A stretch of 64,000 nucleotides of DNA from Marinobacter salexigens (GTDB lineage: Bacteria > Pseudomonadota > Gammaproteobacteria > Pseudomonadales > Oleiphilaceae), in contig NZ_JAHKPV010000021.1 of assembly GCF_018860765.1 (NCBI RefSeq), forward strand, positions 489,845 to 553,844, in the 5' to 3' direction. A model generated the notes under the pieces. The model was not told where the DNA came from, did no database searches, and worked only from the letters and a program-made list of their open reading frames with translations. The position numbers and the translations under genes were made by a program. Within the stretch, counting starts at the first letter, position 1; the number at the start of each line of letters is the position of its first letter. Shown here one piece after another: positions 54,828-64,000 of the stretch.

Positions 54828-57542
54828 TTACTCTAACAGGTCGCCGGAATCACGTTCGCGGTTCTTCAATAATTTTTTGACTCTTTCCGCGACAGCATCA
54901 CTAACCCTGCCGCTTAACTGCAAACTGGTCAGCAGCGCTGGAATGTTCTCCTCCAAATTAATATTCAGCACCACAGGTTGCCCTTTTCCAACTTCCGGGC
55001 TGCTTCCTCGAAGGTGGAGTTTCAGCGTTAGGGTGCCGTCTTCATCATAGTCAATACCACTATCGAGCACGGAGTAGCGGAAATCCTCCAGCGCTTGCGC
55101 CACCAGTTTCATAGATTCGCTCTGGCTGGCAAGCGCTTTGAGCCGCTCTGCTGTTACTTGCAGGCGCCCGCCCGGTTTGACGGCATCAATACGGCCTTGC
55201 TCTATCTTTATTCCGGTAGCCGGATCGAAGAGAACGGGCACAGTTCCACTGAGGATACCTGTACCCGCCAGACCTTCTGCTGGGTATAACTGTAAAAGCC
55301 GAGCCAGACTAAGCTGATTAAGCTCAACGGGAATTGTCACCGGCGCTTGCGCCAGATCCCAGCTTCCGGGTTGAATGGTTACATCGCCACCCAGCGCACC
55401 AATATGGGCAGCTTCCAGAGCCAGCTCTCCAGATGCCAATTGGGCAACAGGAGCCTCGTAGTCACCCACAAAACGCACCGGCCCGACAGGCAGCCCCGGG
55501 TTAACCTCTTCAATAGTCAATTCAGGCACATCCACATTAATGCGCTCACTTCCAAGGGAGAATTCCGCAGCCCCGTTCATCCTGCTCCAAGCTGTGCGAT
55601 CATAAGTGCCACTCCAATCAGCAAATACCAGCTTCCCAGCCAGCTGCAGTGCGCTATTTTGCGGTTTTTTAACAGTAGCATTGGCGCTGACATTGCCGCC
55701 GGATACCAGAAGTAAGGGTGGCCATGCGGTAAATATGCGAGACAGCGCCTCAGCCTCACTTTCGCCGCTCACTCGCGTCTTGGCCTCAAGCACTAATGAG
55801 CCTCTGTAGGGAAAAGCCACGTCGAGATTCATAGATGTACCAGCTTTGGCTTTTATGACCCCTTTAATGTCTGCCCGGTCTAGGTTGGCATTTACATGCC
55901 CATTGAACTGCCAGGACTGCGGCAATAACTGAGTGTGCCGAATCTGTTTTGCCGTGACACCAACCGGCCCGGCTAACGAAAGTTGATCTAGGCTTCCTTG
56001 CTCCTGACGGTACCCTGCACTCAGAGTGGCTCCCGAGAAACTCAAGCGCAGCCCCGTAAGCGCCATGCTATCCGCCGGTTCAGTTTCGGGAACCGGCTCA
56101 AGCTTCTCAGCGTCCAGCAGTGTAGGCTCAGTGAATTTCAGCATAGCCGCATTGGTATCAATCCAGCCGGTGAATGACGCTTTCGCCGTGGGTTTGGCCA
56201 TCCGCCAGCCAGCCATCTCCAGCTGGGGCAACGCCATAGTGAGCTGCGTATCCCCCAACTGTGCCCGCCAAGGAGAACTTGTGGCCAGGGCCAAATGTGA
56301 GCGAATAGCGATGTTCGCACCGCCTCGGCTGGTCAACTCCAGTTTCAACGGCAGCAGGGGCTGTTCCGGATCGATCTGGGCTTCGGGAGGCATGGAGGGG
56401 CGAGTGGCAATAGCGTTTACAGGCCGAACGGACAACTTGAGATAATCCGGGCGCATCAGTTCCGGTATCTTTTTGATCCAAGGGGCCGGATGACTCAGCT
56501 CCAGATCGGCTCGCATGGTTTCCGGCTGCCAGTCGCCCTCGTTTAACTTCATGGCAAGTTCAGCATTGCCGTTAATACTTCCAACCCCCGGTGCCGGCCA
56601 GGGTTGTGGCAACAACGCATGTACTTTCACGCTCCCTGTTGCGCCGGACAAAAAGCTGGTATCTCCGGGGCCTAACAAATCCCAGCTGGCTGCTAGTGAG
56701 CCGGTATCTGGCTGATCCGGCCACTGTTCTATAGGTATGTTTTGCCAGGTGTGCAGCCAAGCCAGCAACCAGTCGGTTTGCGGTAAGTCTGGCACTTCAA
56801 CAGAGCCGCTCCAGGATGCCAAACCCTTAGTATTCCGGGCAGTGTAGTCTGAAAAAGCCGTCAGATACTCTTTCCCATCAATAGATACATCTGCGGAGAA
56901 ATTAAGATTATCGTCCCCAGAGCTATCAAGAATTGCCGCCACGCCCAACTGATGACCTTTATGGTCAAGCTGCACATGAGCTTTAATCGGGAGCCGTCCG
57001 CTTGCTGCCAAGAGCGAGGGGATATCGGGGCCAGCGTCCGAAGCAGGAATCGATTGCGAACTGGAGATTGTTAGGCCGCCCTCCAATGGACACCGGCCTG
57101 TCTCGCAAGGTAGTGTCACTTCAAATTTCTGAATGCTGACTTCAGCTGGCAGCCATGCCAACAGCTCTGCTTGCCACTGGTTCGCTTGCTGCGGCTCTGT
57201 CTCTTCCACTGGTTTAGCGTCGAGATCTAGCTCCAAATAACTGGCTGCTAGTCTGGTGAACTGTGGCTGCCAGCCGTCCCCCCATTCCGGCCAGCGCCAG
57301 CCCAGTGACAGGTTCTGACCTTGTAAGACCAGATCCCTTGCCGGCACGGACTGGCTTAACTTCAGTTCGCGTACAGAGACACCACTGAAGGATAAATCCA
57401 GTCCTTGCCATTCCAGAGTTTCAATGCCGTTCTGTTCCAGCATCTGGCTCCACAAATGGCGAGCCGTCAGAATGCCAACCAGCACTGATAGTGCAACGAC
57501 TACAAACAGTCCCCAGCCAAGTGGTTTCCAAGCAATGCGCAT
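54828..57542 (-). CDS. ydbH: YdbH-family AsmA-like intermembrane lipid transport protein
   Basis: A 904-residue protein with an N-terminal membrane helix (about 8-28) and a long beta-rich periplasmic body of the AsmA/TamB/YhdP class. The C-terminal part has the IPVELNQLSLARLLQLYPAEGLAGTGILSGTVPV repeat-like segment and ends near GSSPEVGKGQPVVLNINLEENIPALL. In E. coli YdbH, with YnbE, forms a bridge that moves phospholipids between the membranes, partly redundant with TamB and YhdP. Sequence is poorly conserved except at the C-terminus; the ynbE-ydbL neighbours fix the identity. Confidence 0.92.
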   Translation of the reverse strand: MRIAWKPLGWGLFVVVALSVLVGILTARHLWSQMLEQNGIETLEWQGLDLSFSGVSVRELKLSQSVPARDLVLQGQNLSLGWRWPEWGDGWQPQFTRLAASYLELDLDAKPVEETEPQQANQWQAELLAWLPAEVSIQKFEVTLPCETGRCPLEGGLTISSSQSIPASDAGPDIPSLLAASGRLPIKAHVQLDHKGHQLGVAAILDSSGDDNLNFSADVSIDGKEYLTAFSDYTARNTKGLASWSGSVEVPDLPQTDWLLAWLHTWQNIPIEQWPDQPDTGSLAASWDLLGPGDTSFLSGATGSVKVHALLPQPWPAPGVGSINGNAELAMKLNEGDWQPETMRADLELSHPAPWIKKIPELMRPDYLKLSVRPVNAIATRPSMPPEAQIDPEQPLLPLKLELTSRGGANIAIRSHLALATSSPWRAQLGDTQLTMALPQLEMAGWRMAKPTAKASFTGWIDTNAAMLKFTEPTLLDAEKLEPVPETEPADSMALTGLRLSFSGATLSAGYRQEQGSLDQLSLAGPVGVTAKQIRHTQLLPQSWQFNGHVNANLDRADIKGVIKAKAGTSMNLDVAFPYRGSLVLEAKTRVSGESEAEALSRIFTAWPPLLLVSGGNVSANATVKKPQNSALQLAGKLVFADWSGTYDRTAWSRMNGAAEFSLGSERINVDVPELTIEEVNPGLPVGPVRFVGDYEAPVAQLASGELALEAAHIGALGGDVTIQPGSWDLAQAPVTIPVELNQLSLARLLQLYPAEGLAGTGILSGTVPVLFDPATGIKIEQGRIDAVKPGGRLQVTAERLKALASQSESMKLVAQALEDFRYSVLDSGIDYDEDGTLTLKLHLRGSSPEVGKGQPVVLNINLEENIPALLTSLQLSGRVSDAVAERVKKLLKNRERDSGDLLE

Positions 57543-57649
57543 TGCGGGCTATCTCCTGACCCGAGACCGGTTTATGGGAGACCTCTACCGTACATTGGTT
57601 GCTATGGCTGGAACAGTTACAGTAAGTGCATGGATGGCGCTTTGCCCTC

Positions 57650-59032
57650 TCAAATCAGGTTATAGAGGAATACGACCGCGATACCTGCCGGGGTTATAAA
57701 CTTCAGTACCACCATGAAGGTTTTGAATGCACCCCCTTCCAGACCGATATCTTTTGCAAGCCCCTCACGCCGGATAATCCAGCCTGCAAACAACGCAATG
57801 GCTAAACCACCTAAAGGCATCATGAGGTTAGAAACCAGAAAGTCGAGCAGATCGAATACAGTTTTGCCTTCAAAGAAGCCGATAAAGCCCAGAGGATGCA
57901 CATCGCCCCATAAATTGAACGACAGCACTGTGCCTATGCCGATAAACCAGACAGCAAAGCCGCCAGCCACAGCACTTTTTACTCTGGTTACACCCTTGTG
58001 CTCTTCAAGCCATTCAACAACCGGCTCCAGCATGGAAATGGCCGAAGTAATAGCCGCCACCAACAGCAAGGCAAAAAAGATAGTACCGAATACAATGCCA
58101 CCGCCCATCTGACCAAAGGCTAGTGGCAAGGTCACAAAAATAAGCCCCGGCCCAGCGCCCGCCTCAAGGCCGTTGGCAAACACCAGCGGGAAGATGGCAA
58201 GCCCCGCAAGCAAAGCCACACTGGTATCCAGAACCGCAATGGTCATGGCGGTTTTGGCAATATTGATGTTTTTGGGCAGATAAGAGCCGTATGCCATCAA
58301 AACACCGATACCAATACTTAGCGTAAAAGCTGCATGGCCAAGGGCAACCAAAACGCCCTCGGTAGTTAGACGACTGAAGTCTGGCGAGAACATGAAGCTG
58401 ACAGCGCGACCGAAACTGCCGCTACCCATGGCATAAAAAACCATGACAATCAGCAGCAAAAACAGCAGCGGCATCAGCATGTTGACGGCTTTTTCCAAGC
58501 CTGAACGAATACCGCGCCCCACGATAAACACAACAATGGCCATAAAGACCGTGTGCCAGAGCAACAGCTCCCAAGGGTTGGCCAGCAGATTGTTGAACTG
58601 CCCGCCTATCGCCTCTGCGTCCGCGCCAACGAACATCCCAATGGCCGCCTTACCAATGTAAACCAACGCCCAGCCGCCGATCACGGCATAAAAAGAAAGC
58701 ACCAAAAAAGACGCCACCACACCATTCCATCCGATGATGCGCCAACCTTTGGACGTACCCTCGGCTTTTGTAAGGGTGCGCATAGTTGCGATTGGGCTTT
58801 GCCCGCCGCGACGGCCAAGCATAATTTCTGCGATAAGAACCGGCACGCCAATCAGGAAAATGCATGCAAGGTAAACCAACACAAAAGCACCACCACCATT
58901 TTCACCGGTGATGTAGGGAAACTTCCAGATATTACCCAGCCCGACGGCAGAGCCGGCAGCAGCCAGAATGAAGGCCATTTTAGAGGTCCAGAGGTTACTG
59001 GCCTGCTGGTGGGGATGAACCGATTCAGTCAT
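57650..59032 (-). CDS. Sodium-dependent transporter, neurotransmitter:sodium symporter family
   Basis: A 460-residue inner-membrane protein with 11-12 helices of the LeuT fold. SKMAFILAAAGSAVGLGNIWKFPYITGENGGGAFVLVYL (residues 17-55, in pieces) is the Na+ and substrate helix 1-2 region. Bacterial members move tryptophan, tyrosine or other amino acids with Na+. The gene lies downstream of an aromatic aminotransferase and indolepyruvate oxidoreductase on the same strand, so an aromatic amino acid is the best guess. Confidence 0.93.
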   Translation of the reverse strand: MTESVHPHQQASNLWTSKMAFILAAAGSAVGLGNIWKFPYITGENGGGAFVLVYLACIFLIGVPVLIAEIMLGRRGGQSPIATMRTLTKAEGTSKGWRIIGWNGVVASFLVLSFYAVIGGWALVYIGKAAIGMFVGADAEAIGGQFNNLLANPWELLLWHTVFMAIVVFIVGRGIRSGLEKAVNMLMPLLFLLLIVMVFYAMGSGSFGRAVSFMFSPDFSRLTTEGVLVALGHAAFTLSIGIGVLMAYGSYLPKNINIAKTAMTIAVLDTSVALLAGLAIFPLVFANGLEAGAGPGLIFVTLPLAFGQMGGGIVFGTIFFALLLVAAITSAISMLEPVVEWLEEHKGVTRVKSAVAGGFAVWFIGIGTVLSFNLWGDVHPLGFIGFFEGKTVFDLLDFLVSNLMMPLGGLAIALFAGWIIRREGLAKDIGLEGGAFKTFMVVLKFITPAGIAVVFLYNLI

Positions 59033-59074
59033 TGCGTTCTCCGAATAGTTGTTTTTGTCGGATCGTCATAATGT

Positions 59075-59097
59075 AGAGCCTCTATTAAAGAGGCTCT
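59075..59097. other. Perfect hairpin between aminotransferase and transporter genes
   Basis: AGAGCCTC and GAGGCTCT form eight perfect pairs over a seven-base loop (TATTAAA). No T run follows on either strand, so it is not a classic terminator. It may protect or process the transcript, or lower the downstream transporter gene. Confidence 0.55.
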
Positions 59098-59128
59098 GAT
59101 TGAATACTTAAAAAGGGGGGGCGGGCTG

Positions 59129-60310
59129 CTACATGACGCTGCGTATGGCGCTGGCAACTTGCGGCAACACCCGTTCATTCAGACCAGCCACGTTCACACG
59201 ACTGCTTTCCAACATGTATATGCCGTGTTCTTCCCGCAGCCGGCCAACCTGTTCCGGAGTGATGCCAAGAAACGAGAACATACCCCGCTGCCGAGCGATG
59301 AAGCCAAAATCACCCACAGGCGCCAAGGCATCCGCAAAGGCATGCCGCAGGCCCAGAATTCGCTCGCACATGCCACCCAGCTCAAGCTGCCATTCGGCGC
59401 GTAGTTCGTCGTCGTCCAGAATGGTTTCAACGATCGCTGCGCCATGGGCCGGCGGCATGGAGTAGTGGGAGCGAACAACGCTCAGCAGCTGGCTGGTTGC
59501 CGCCTTGTTAATGGCCTCGGTAGCCGAGATTAACACCAGGGCCCCCGTGCGCTCCCGGTACAAGCCAAAGTTCTTGGAGCAGGAGGCAGCAACCACCATT
59601 TCCGGAACCTGGCCAGCCAGATAACGCAGGCCTGCGGCATCTGCATCAAGCCCTTCGCCCAAGCCCTGGTAGGCCATATCCACAAAGGGCAATAGCCCCT
59701 TACACTGAATCAGCTCGGCAACGACCTGCCATTGATCTAACGTGAGATCAGCGCCGGAGGGGTTATGGCAGCATCCGTGGAGCAGAACCACATCCCCCGC
59801 TTTAGCACTCTTCAGCGTGTCGAGCATGGCGGAGAAATTTACCGTTAATGTCTCTCGATTGAGATAGGGATATTCGCGAATGTTCAGGCCGGCGCCGCCC
59901 AGCAATGGCATGTGGTTCGCCCAGGTGGGCGTAGTGACCCACACCGTGGTGTCCCGCTGACACAACCGCAGAAACTCTGCTGCCATGCGTAAGGCCCCGC
60001 AACCACCTGGCGTTTGAATAACCGATGTGCGGCCATCGCGAATCAGGCTGTTGCCGTCTCCCAGAATAAGACGCGCCATGGCATCGTTGAAGCCTGCCGC
60101 TCCGGCTGGGCCGACATAGCTCTTGGTGGTTTCACCTTCCAGCAGACGCCGCTCAGCTTCATGAACTGCAGTCATAATGGGCGTATTGCCTTCGTCGTCC
60201 TTGTAGACCCCAATCCCCAGGTCCACCTTGTCGGGCCGGGTATCCGCACGAAACGTCTGCATCAATTGCAGAATCGGGTCCTGAGGTAAATGTTCAAGCG
60301 CCTCAAACAT
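59129..60310 (-). CDS. Aromatic / aspartate aminotransferase
   Basis: A 393-residue class I aminotransferase of the AspC/TyrB type. The N-terminus VDLGIGVYKDDEGNTPIM and Lys246 in AASCSKNFGLYRER (PLP lysine, E. coli numbering) are conserved, as is HGCCHNPSGADL at 178-189. Being coupled to an indolepyruvate oxidoreductase gene (8-base overlap), it most likely makes arylpyruvates from tryptophan, phenylalanine or tyrosine. Confidence 0.93.
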   Translation of the reverse strand: MFEALEHLPQDPILQLMQTFRADTRPDKVDLGIGVYKDDEGNTPIMTAVHEAERRLLEGETTKSYVGPAGAAGFNDAMARLILGDGNSLIRDGRTSVIQTPGGCGALRMAAEFLRLCQRDTTVWVTTPTWANHMPLLGGAGLNIREYPYLNRETLTVNFSAMLDTLKSAKAGDVVLLHGCCHNPSGADLTLDQWQVVAELIQCKGLLPFVDMAYQGLGEGLDADAAGLRYLAGQVPEMVVAASCSKNFGLYRERTGALVLISATEAINKAATSQLLSVVRSHYSMPPAHGAAIVETILDDDELRAEWQLELGGMCERILGLRHAFADALAPVGDFGFIARQRGMFSFLGITPEQVGRLREEHGIYMLESSRVNVAGLNERVLPQVASAIRSVM

Positions 60311-63300
60311 GGTCGGTCTCCTTGTGGTCTGCCTGGCTGGTTCGAATCAGTGTGGGCCGGCCGGTATTCAGCGCTTTGATTAGCTGTGAGTGTTTTTCCT
60401 GAACAGCTTCAGCCGCCTGTTCACGCACCGGGCCATAGCCCCGGATCTCGCTGCCCAGTTCCGCCAACTGCAGGAAGGTGTCGTAATTGCTGGCATCCAG
60501 TTCACTGACAATCCGCTCCACCAGTTGCTGGTACTCTTTTAGCTGGGCCCGGTCCATCTTGCGATCGGATGAATAGCTGAACGGATCGACAGGCGTTCCA
60601 CGCAGCACGCGGAATTTTGCCAGCAGTTTGAATACCCGGAACATCCAGGGGCCAAACTGACGCTTTCTGGGCCGGCCCTGGGCATCAGTGCCCCGGTTCA
60701 TGATGGGCGGCGCCAGATGGAAGTGAACCTTGAAGTCGCCTTCGAAGGTGTTGTTCACTTCCTTCATGAAATCAGTTTCGGCGAACAGACGGGCCACTTC
60801 GTATTCATCCTTGAACGCCATAAACCGGTACAACTGCTGCGCTACAGCGCGGGTCAACAAATTATTAGTCTCACCCAGCTTTTCCTCTGCTTCACGCACC
60901 TGTTTTACCCGCGTGGTATAACGATCTGCCCAGCGGCGGCTCTGATAGTTCACCAGATGCTTGTGGCGAATATTGATCAGCTCGTCCAGGCTCGGCTCCG
61001 CTTTCACTTCTTCTACTCTCGTCTGGCCGGTATTCAACAGGTCAGTGATAACCTTCACGTCGGTCGCCGCAACCCGGCCCCAGCCAAAGGCTTCCTTGTT
61101 GCGCTCAACCGCAACGCCATTCAGCTCAATGGCTTTCATCAGCGCAGCCTGCGACAGTGGCAACAACCCCCGCTGCCAGGCAAAGCCCAGCATCATCACG
61201 TTGGAGAACACGGTGTCGCCCATCAGCTTCTCGGCGATGCCGTTAGCATCCAAGCGTGCGAAATTATCACCACCAACCGCGTCACGGATCAGGTCCAGAC
61301 GCTTTTCAGATTTCATGTCCGCATCTCGGAACAGCACGTAATCACCGGTAGGCAGTTCCGCTTCGTTGGCAACCACACGGGTATGATTCGGGCGCAGAAC
61401 GCTCAGCGCTTTCTGGGACGATGCAACGACAAGGTCACAGGCAATCACGGCATCCGCCTGGCCGTGACTGATCCGGACCTGGTGCAGTTTATCCGGGGAC
61501 GGCGCCATGCGGACGTAACTCAGCACTGTGCCGCCCTTCTGGGCAAAGCCGGTGAAGTCCAGCACCGAAGTACCTTTGGCTTCAAGGTGCGCCGCCATGG
61601 TAATCAGCTGCCCCACGGTTACGACACCTGTGCCACCAACCCCACCCACCAGCACATCGAAGGAGCCGGTAAGTTCCGGCAAAGCTGGCTCCGGAATATC
61701 CGCAAGCTTGCCCGTGAGTACAGAGCCGGTATCCATGCCCCTGGATTTACGCAGTTGGCCGCCCTCAATAGTGACGAAGCTGGGGCAGAAGCCGTTAACG
61801 CAGGAATAATCCTTGTTGCAGGAGGACTGGTCGATCTTGCGTTTGCGACCCAGCTCCGTCTGGCGCGGCACCACAGAAAGGCAGTTCGACTGCACGGAAC
61901 AGTCGCCGCAGCCTTCGCAAACGTGATGGTTAATAAACGCCCGCTTGGCGGGATCCGGGTACAGATTCCGCTTACGCCGGCGCCGCTTTTCCGCAGCGCA
62001 GGTCTGATCGTAAATCAGTACCGTGCAACCGGAAATGTAGCGCAGCTCTCGCTGCACCTTATCCAGCTCTGAACGGTCGTGGAAGGATACGTCATCCGGG
62101 AAGAGTTTCTTATGGCCATCGTACTTCTCCGGCTCATCACTGAGCACCACAACCCGGCGCACACCTTCTGCGGCAACCTGCTGGGCAATCATCGGCACGG
62201 TAATCTGGCCATCCACAGGCTGACCGCCGGTCATGGCGACCGCATCGTTGAACAGGATCTTGTAGGTGATGTTGATGCCGGCAGCAACGGCCTGGCGAAT
62301 GGCCATGGAGCCGGAATGGAAATAGGTGCCCTCCCCCAGGTTCTGGAATATGTGGGGATTACCGGTATACCGGCTCTTTCCGATCCAGTTGACCCCTTCA
62401 CCGCCCATCTGGATCAGGGATTCCGTATTACGGCCCATCCAGGACGCCATGAAGTGACAACCAATCCCGGCCAGTGCCTTGCTGCCTTCCGGCACTTTGG
62501 TGGAGGTATTGTGGGGACAACCTGAACAGAAATACGGCAGACGCTTTACGCCACCCGGATCCTGAGCGTTGCTCATACTGTTGATGGCCATCAGGCGATC
62601 GTTGTAATCCTCGCCGAAGAAGCGGCCAAGGCGGGCAGCCAGAAAACCGGCAACCAGCTTGGGGCTCAGCTCACCCACGTAAGGAATCAACGGCCGGCCC
62701 AGCTCATCCTGTTTACCGGTAATCAAAACCTCGCCGGGGCGATCCGGCTCAGACATAGCCTCTTTAATCTGGCTCTCGATAATGCCCCGTTTTTCCTCGA
62801 TAACCAGCACTTCTTCCTTGCTATGAACAAAGTTGAGCATGCCCCGTCGCTCGATTGGCCACACAAGACCTACTTTGTAGATATCCAGCCCCATCTCACG
62901 GGCACCGTGTTCATCAATGCCCAGCAGGTCAAGCGCTTCCAGAAGATCCAGATGGCCTTTGCCCGTGGTAACAATGCCGAAGCGCGCACCGGCATTATTG
63001 AACAGGCAGCGATCAATGGGGTTGGCCCGGGCAAACGCCTGCACTGCCGCCAGTTTGTGCTCGATGCGGGTTTCCAACTGCGGGCCCGGCAGGTCTGGCC
63101 AGCGATAGTGCAGACCGGTTTCAGGCGGAGTGAAATCGTCCGGGGTTACAAAATCCGGCAGTGGTGGCAACTCAACCGAGGCAGCGCTTTCTACCGTTTC
63201 CGAAACCGCTTTAAAGCCCACCCAACAGCCACTGTAACGGGACAAGGCAATACCCCAGAGACCGAACTCCAGGTACTCGGCAACGTTAGCCGGGTTGATG

Positions 63301-63839
63301 GTGGGCATAAAGAAGCTCATGAATGCCACATCAGACTGGTGCGGCATGGAGGAGGACACGCAACCGTGATCGTCCCCTGCAACCACCAGCACGCCACCGT
63401 GGGGCGAACTGCCGTATGTGGTGCCATGTTTCAGCGCGTCGCCGGCACGATCAACTCCCGGCCCCTTGCCATACCAGATACCAAATACGCCATCCACCTG
63501 GCGGTCGTCGTCGGTTTCTACCTGCTGAGTGCCAAGCATGATGGTTGCTGCGAGGTCTTCATTGATAGCAGGCACAAAGTCGATGCGACTCTCATCGAGG
63601 TAGTTTTTCGCCTGCCACAACGCCTGGTCGTATGCGCCCAGGGGCGACCCCCTGTAACCACTCACCATGCCCGCGGTTTCCAGGCCCAACTTGCGGTCCA
63701 GGGCTGCCTGCATCAAAGGTATACGCACCAGCGCCTGGGTGCCTGTCAGGAATACCCGCCCGGAGTCCCTCCGGTAACGGTCTTCAAGGCTGTAATTATC
63801 GAGTTGGGAATTATCTGGTCGAGAGAGATCGGCGGACAT
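60303..63839 (-). CDS. Indolepyruvate ferredoxin oxidoreductase, fused subunits
   Basis: A 1178-residue fusion of the IorA and IorB parts. It converts arylpyruvates to aryl-acetyl-CoA with CoA, reducing ferredoxin. The N-terminal TPP domain has SGYRGSPLGAYDQAL, a CSGCPHNTST motif near 435 and GIGCHFMASWMGRNTES; a ferredoxin-like CEGCGDCSVQSNC lies near 638-650; the gamma-type domain with VGGVGGTGVVTVGQL starts near 731. AGGAGG precedes ATG 63839. Fused forms are known from aerobic Proteobacteria that degrade phenylacetate and phenylalanine. It heads an operon with the aminotransferase and NSS transporter. Confidence 0.94.
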   Translation of the reverse strand: MSADLSRPDNSQLDNYSLEDRYRRDSGRVFLTGTQALVRIPLMQAALDRKLGLETAGMVSGYRGSPLGAYDQALWQAKNYLDESRIDFVPAINEDLAATIMLGTQQVETDDDRQVDGVFGIWYGKGPGVDRAGDALKHGTTYGSSPHGGVLVVAGDDHGCVSSSMPHQSDVAFMSFFMPTINPANVAEYLEFGLWGIALSRYSGCWVGFKAVSETVESAASVELPPLPDFVTPDDFTPPETGLHYRWPDLPGPQLETRIEHKLAAVQAFARANPIDRCLFNNAGARFGIVTTGKGHLDLLEALDLLGIDEHGAREMGLDIYKVGLVWPIERRGMLNFVHSKEEVLVIEEKRGIIESQIKEAMSEPDRPGEVLITGKQDELGRPLIPYVGELSPKLVAGFLAARLGRFFGEDYNDRLMAINSMSNAQDPGGVKRLPYFCSGCPHNTSTKVPEGSKALAGIGCHFMASWMGRNTESLIQMGGEGVNWIGKSRYTGNPHIFQNLGEGTYFHSGSMAIRQAVAAGINITYKILFNDAVAMTGGQPVDGQITVPMIAQQVAAEGVRRVVVLSDEPEKYDGHKKLFPDDVSFHDRSELDKVQRELRYISGCTVLIYDQTCAAEKRRRRKRNLYPDPAKRAFINHHVCEGCGDCSVQSNCLSVVPRQTELGRKRKIDQSSCNKDYSCVNGFCPSFVTIEGGQLRKSRGMDTGSVLTGKLADIPEPALPELTGSFDVLVGGVGGTGVVTVGQLITMAAHLEAKGTSVLDFTGFAQKGGTVLSYVRMAPSPDKLHQVRISHGQADAVIACDLVVASSQKALSVLRPNHTRVVANEAELPTGDYVLFRDADMKSEKRLDLIRDAVGGDNFARLDANGIAEKLMGDTVFSNVMMLGFAWQRGLLPLSQAALMKAIELNGVAVERNKEAFGWGRVAATDVKVITDLLNTGQTRVEEVKAEPSLDELINIRHKHLVNYQSRRWADRYTTRVKQVREAEEKLGETNNLLTRAVAQQLYRFMAFKDEYEVARLFAETDFMKEVNNTFEGDFKVHFHLAPPIMNRGTDAQGRPRKRQFGPWMFRVFKLLAKFRVLRGTPVDPFSYSSDRKMDRAQLKEYQQLVERIVSELDASNYDTFLQLAELGSEIRGYGPVREQAAEAVQEKHSQLIKALNTGRPTLIRTSQADHKETDHV

Positions 63840-64000
63840 GACGCCCTCCTTATTGTCGATTTTATAAACAAAATTCTAGAGGGAAGTCGGCAAAAGGTGC
63901 TTGCTAATTGGAAGGAAATATCAGGGATTTGCGAAAGGATGTTCGATAAATAACAATATGACCGAATATCCTTTGATAAAAATCAGGTGTTACTAAATGA

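Noticed and set aside
60717..62072. A 451-residue frame on the plus strand opposite the indolepyruvate oxidoreductase gene
   Set aside because: The strongly supported coding frame is on the minus strand; this product has no recognisable fold or motif.
62823..63953. A 376-residue frame on the plus strand reaching past the oxidoreductase start
   Set aside because: Most of it is antisense to a clear gene, and the last 100 bases show no coding signs.
63934..63974. Inverted AAAGGAT / ATCCTTT pair near the window end
   Set aside because: Arms of seven bases lie 27 bases apart in AT-rich sequence; too weak to call a site without the gene beyond the edge.

Overview
The window looks like an ordinary chromosomal segment of a marine gammaproteobacterium, most likely Marinobacter or a close relative. 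This is inferred from gene order and protein character: the block rne / rluC / HAD / sppA / maf / yceD / rpmF / plsX / fabD / fabG / acpP / fabF / pabC / mltG / tmk, an fpr with a divergent LysR regulator, a ppsA/ppsR pair, a TAXI-type TRAP transporter, and a fused indolepyruvate oxidoreductase. No insertion sequence, integrase, phage gene, CRISPR array, rRNA or origin was seen. Two tRNA genes are present.

Layout. 1-4.6 kb: the end of an acyl-CoA dehydrogenase, an aldehyde dehydrogenase, fpr with its divergent LysR regulator, and miaE. 4.7-7.3 kb: aconitase B. 7.4-11.3 kb: a three-gene transport operon (TAXI receptor, fused TRAP permease, TauE/SafE permease). 11.5-14.1 kb: putP and an AraC regulator. 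14.1-22.1 kb: the fatty-acid synthesis operon, leftward, including rpmF at 21289-21468. 22.3-30 kb: maf, sppA, a HAD phosphatase and rluC, then the long leader and gene of RNase E and a UPF0149 gene. 30-36.4 kb: PHP phosphoesterase, YciI, an SH3 membrane protein, PilZ, rraA, and the divergent ppsA/ppsR pair. 36.4-44.2 kb: a large M16C protease, a small membrane protein, a PEGA-MORN protein, a membrane-anchored response regulator, a MobA/MocA-like nucleotidyltransferase and a two-domain QueD-like protein. 44.3-46.1 kb: a tRNA-Ala/tRNA-Glu operon with a clear promoter and terminator, and gltX. 46.3-53.1 kb: zinc-binding znuA behind a Zur-like site, an AEC transporter, a trans-sulfuration enzyme, DUF488, an FMN 2-hydroxy-acid oxidase and a hemerythrin-GGDEF-EAL protein. 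53.1-57.5 kb: a structured non-coding stretch, a DUF5610-like gene and the ydbL-ynbE-ydbH set. 57.6-63.8 kb: Na+-dependent transporter, aromatic aminotransferase and fused indolepyruvate oxidoreductase, which together read as an aromatic amino-acid uptake and oxidation unit. The last 161 bases hold no gene.

How the genes work together. Membrane lipid supply (plsX, fabD/G/F, acpP, ydbH set), RNA turnover (rne, rraA, PHP nuclease) and central carbon control (acnB, ppsA/ppsR) are the core functions. The least explained parts are the PEGA-MORN / anchored response-regulator pair, the non-coding region at 53.1-53.5 kb with a possible small RNA, the RNase E leader, and the TAXI-TRAP-TauE operon. I found no clear multi-gene system that is wholly new; these are the best candidates for follow-up.
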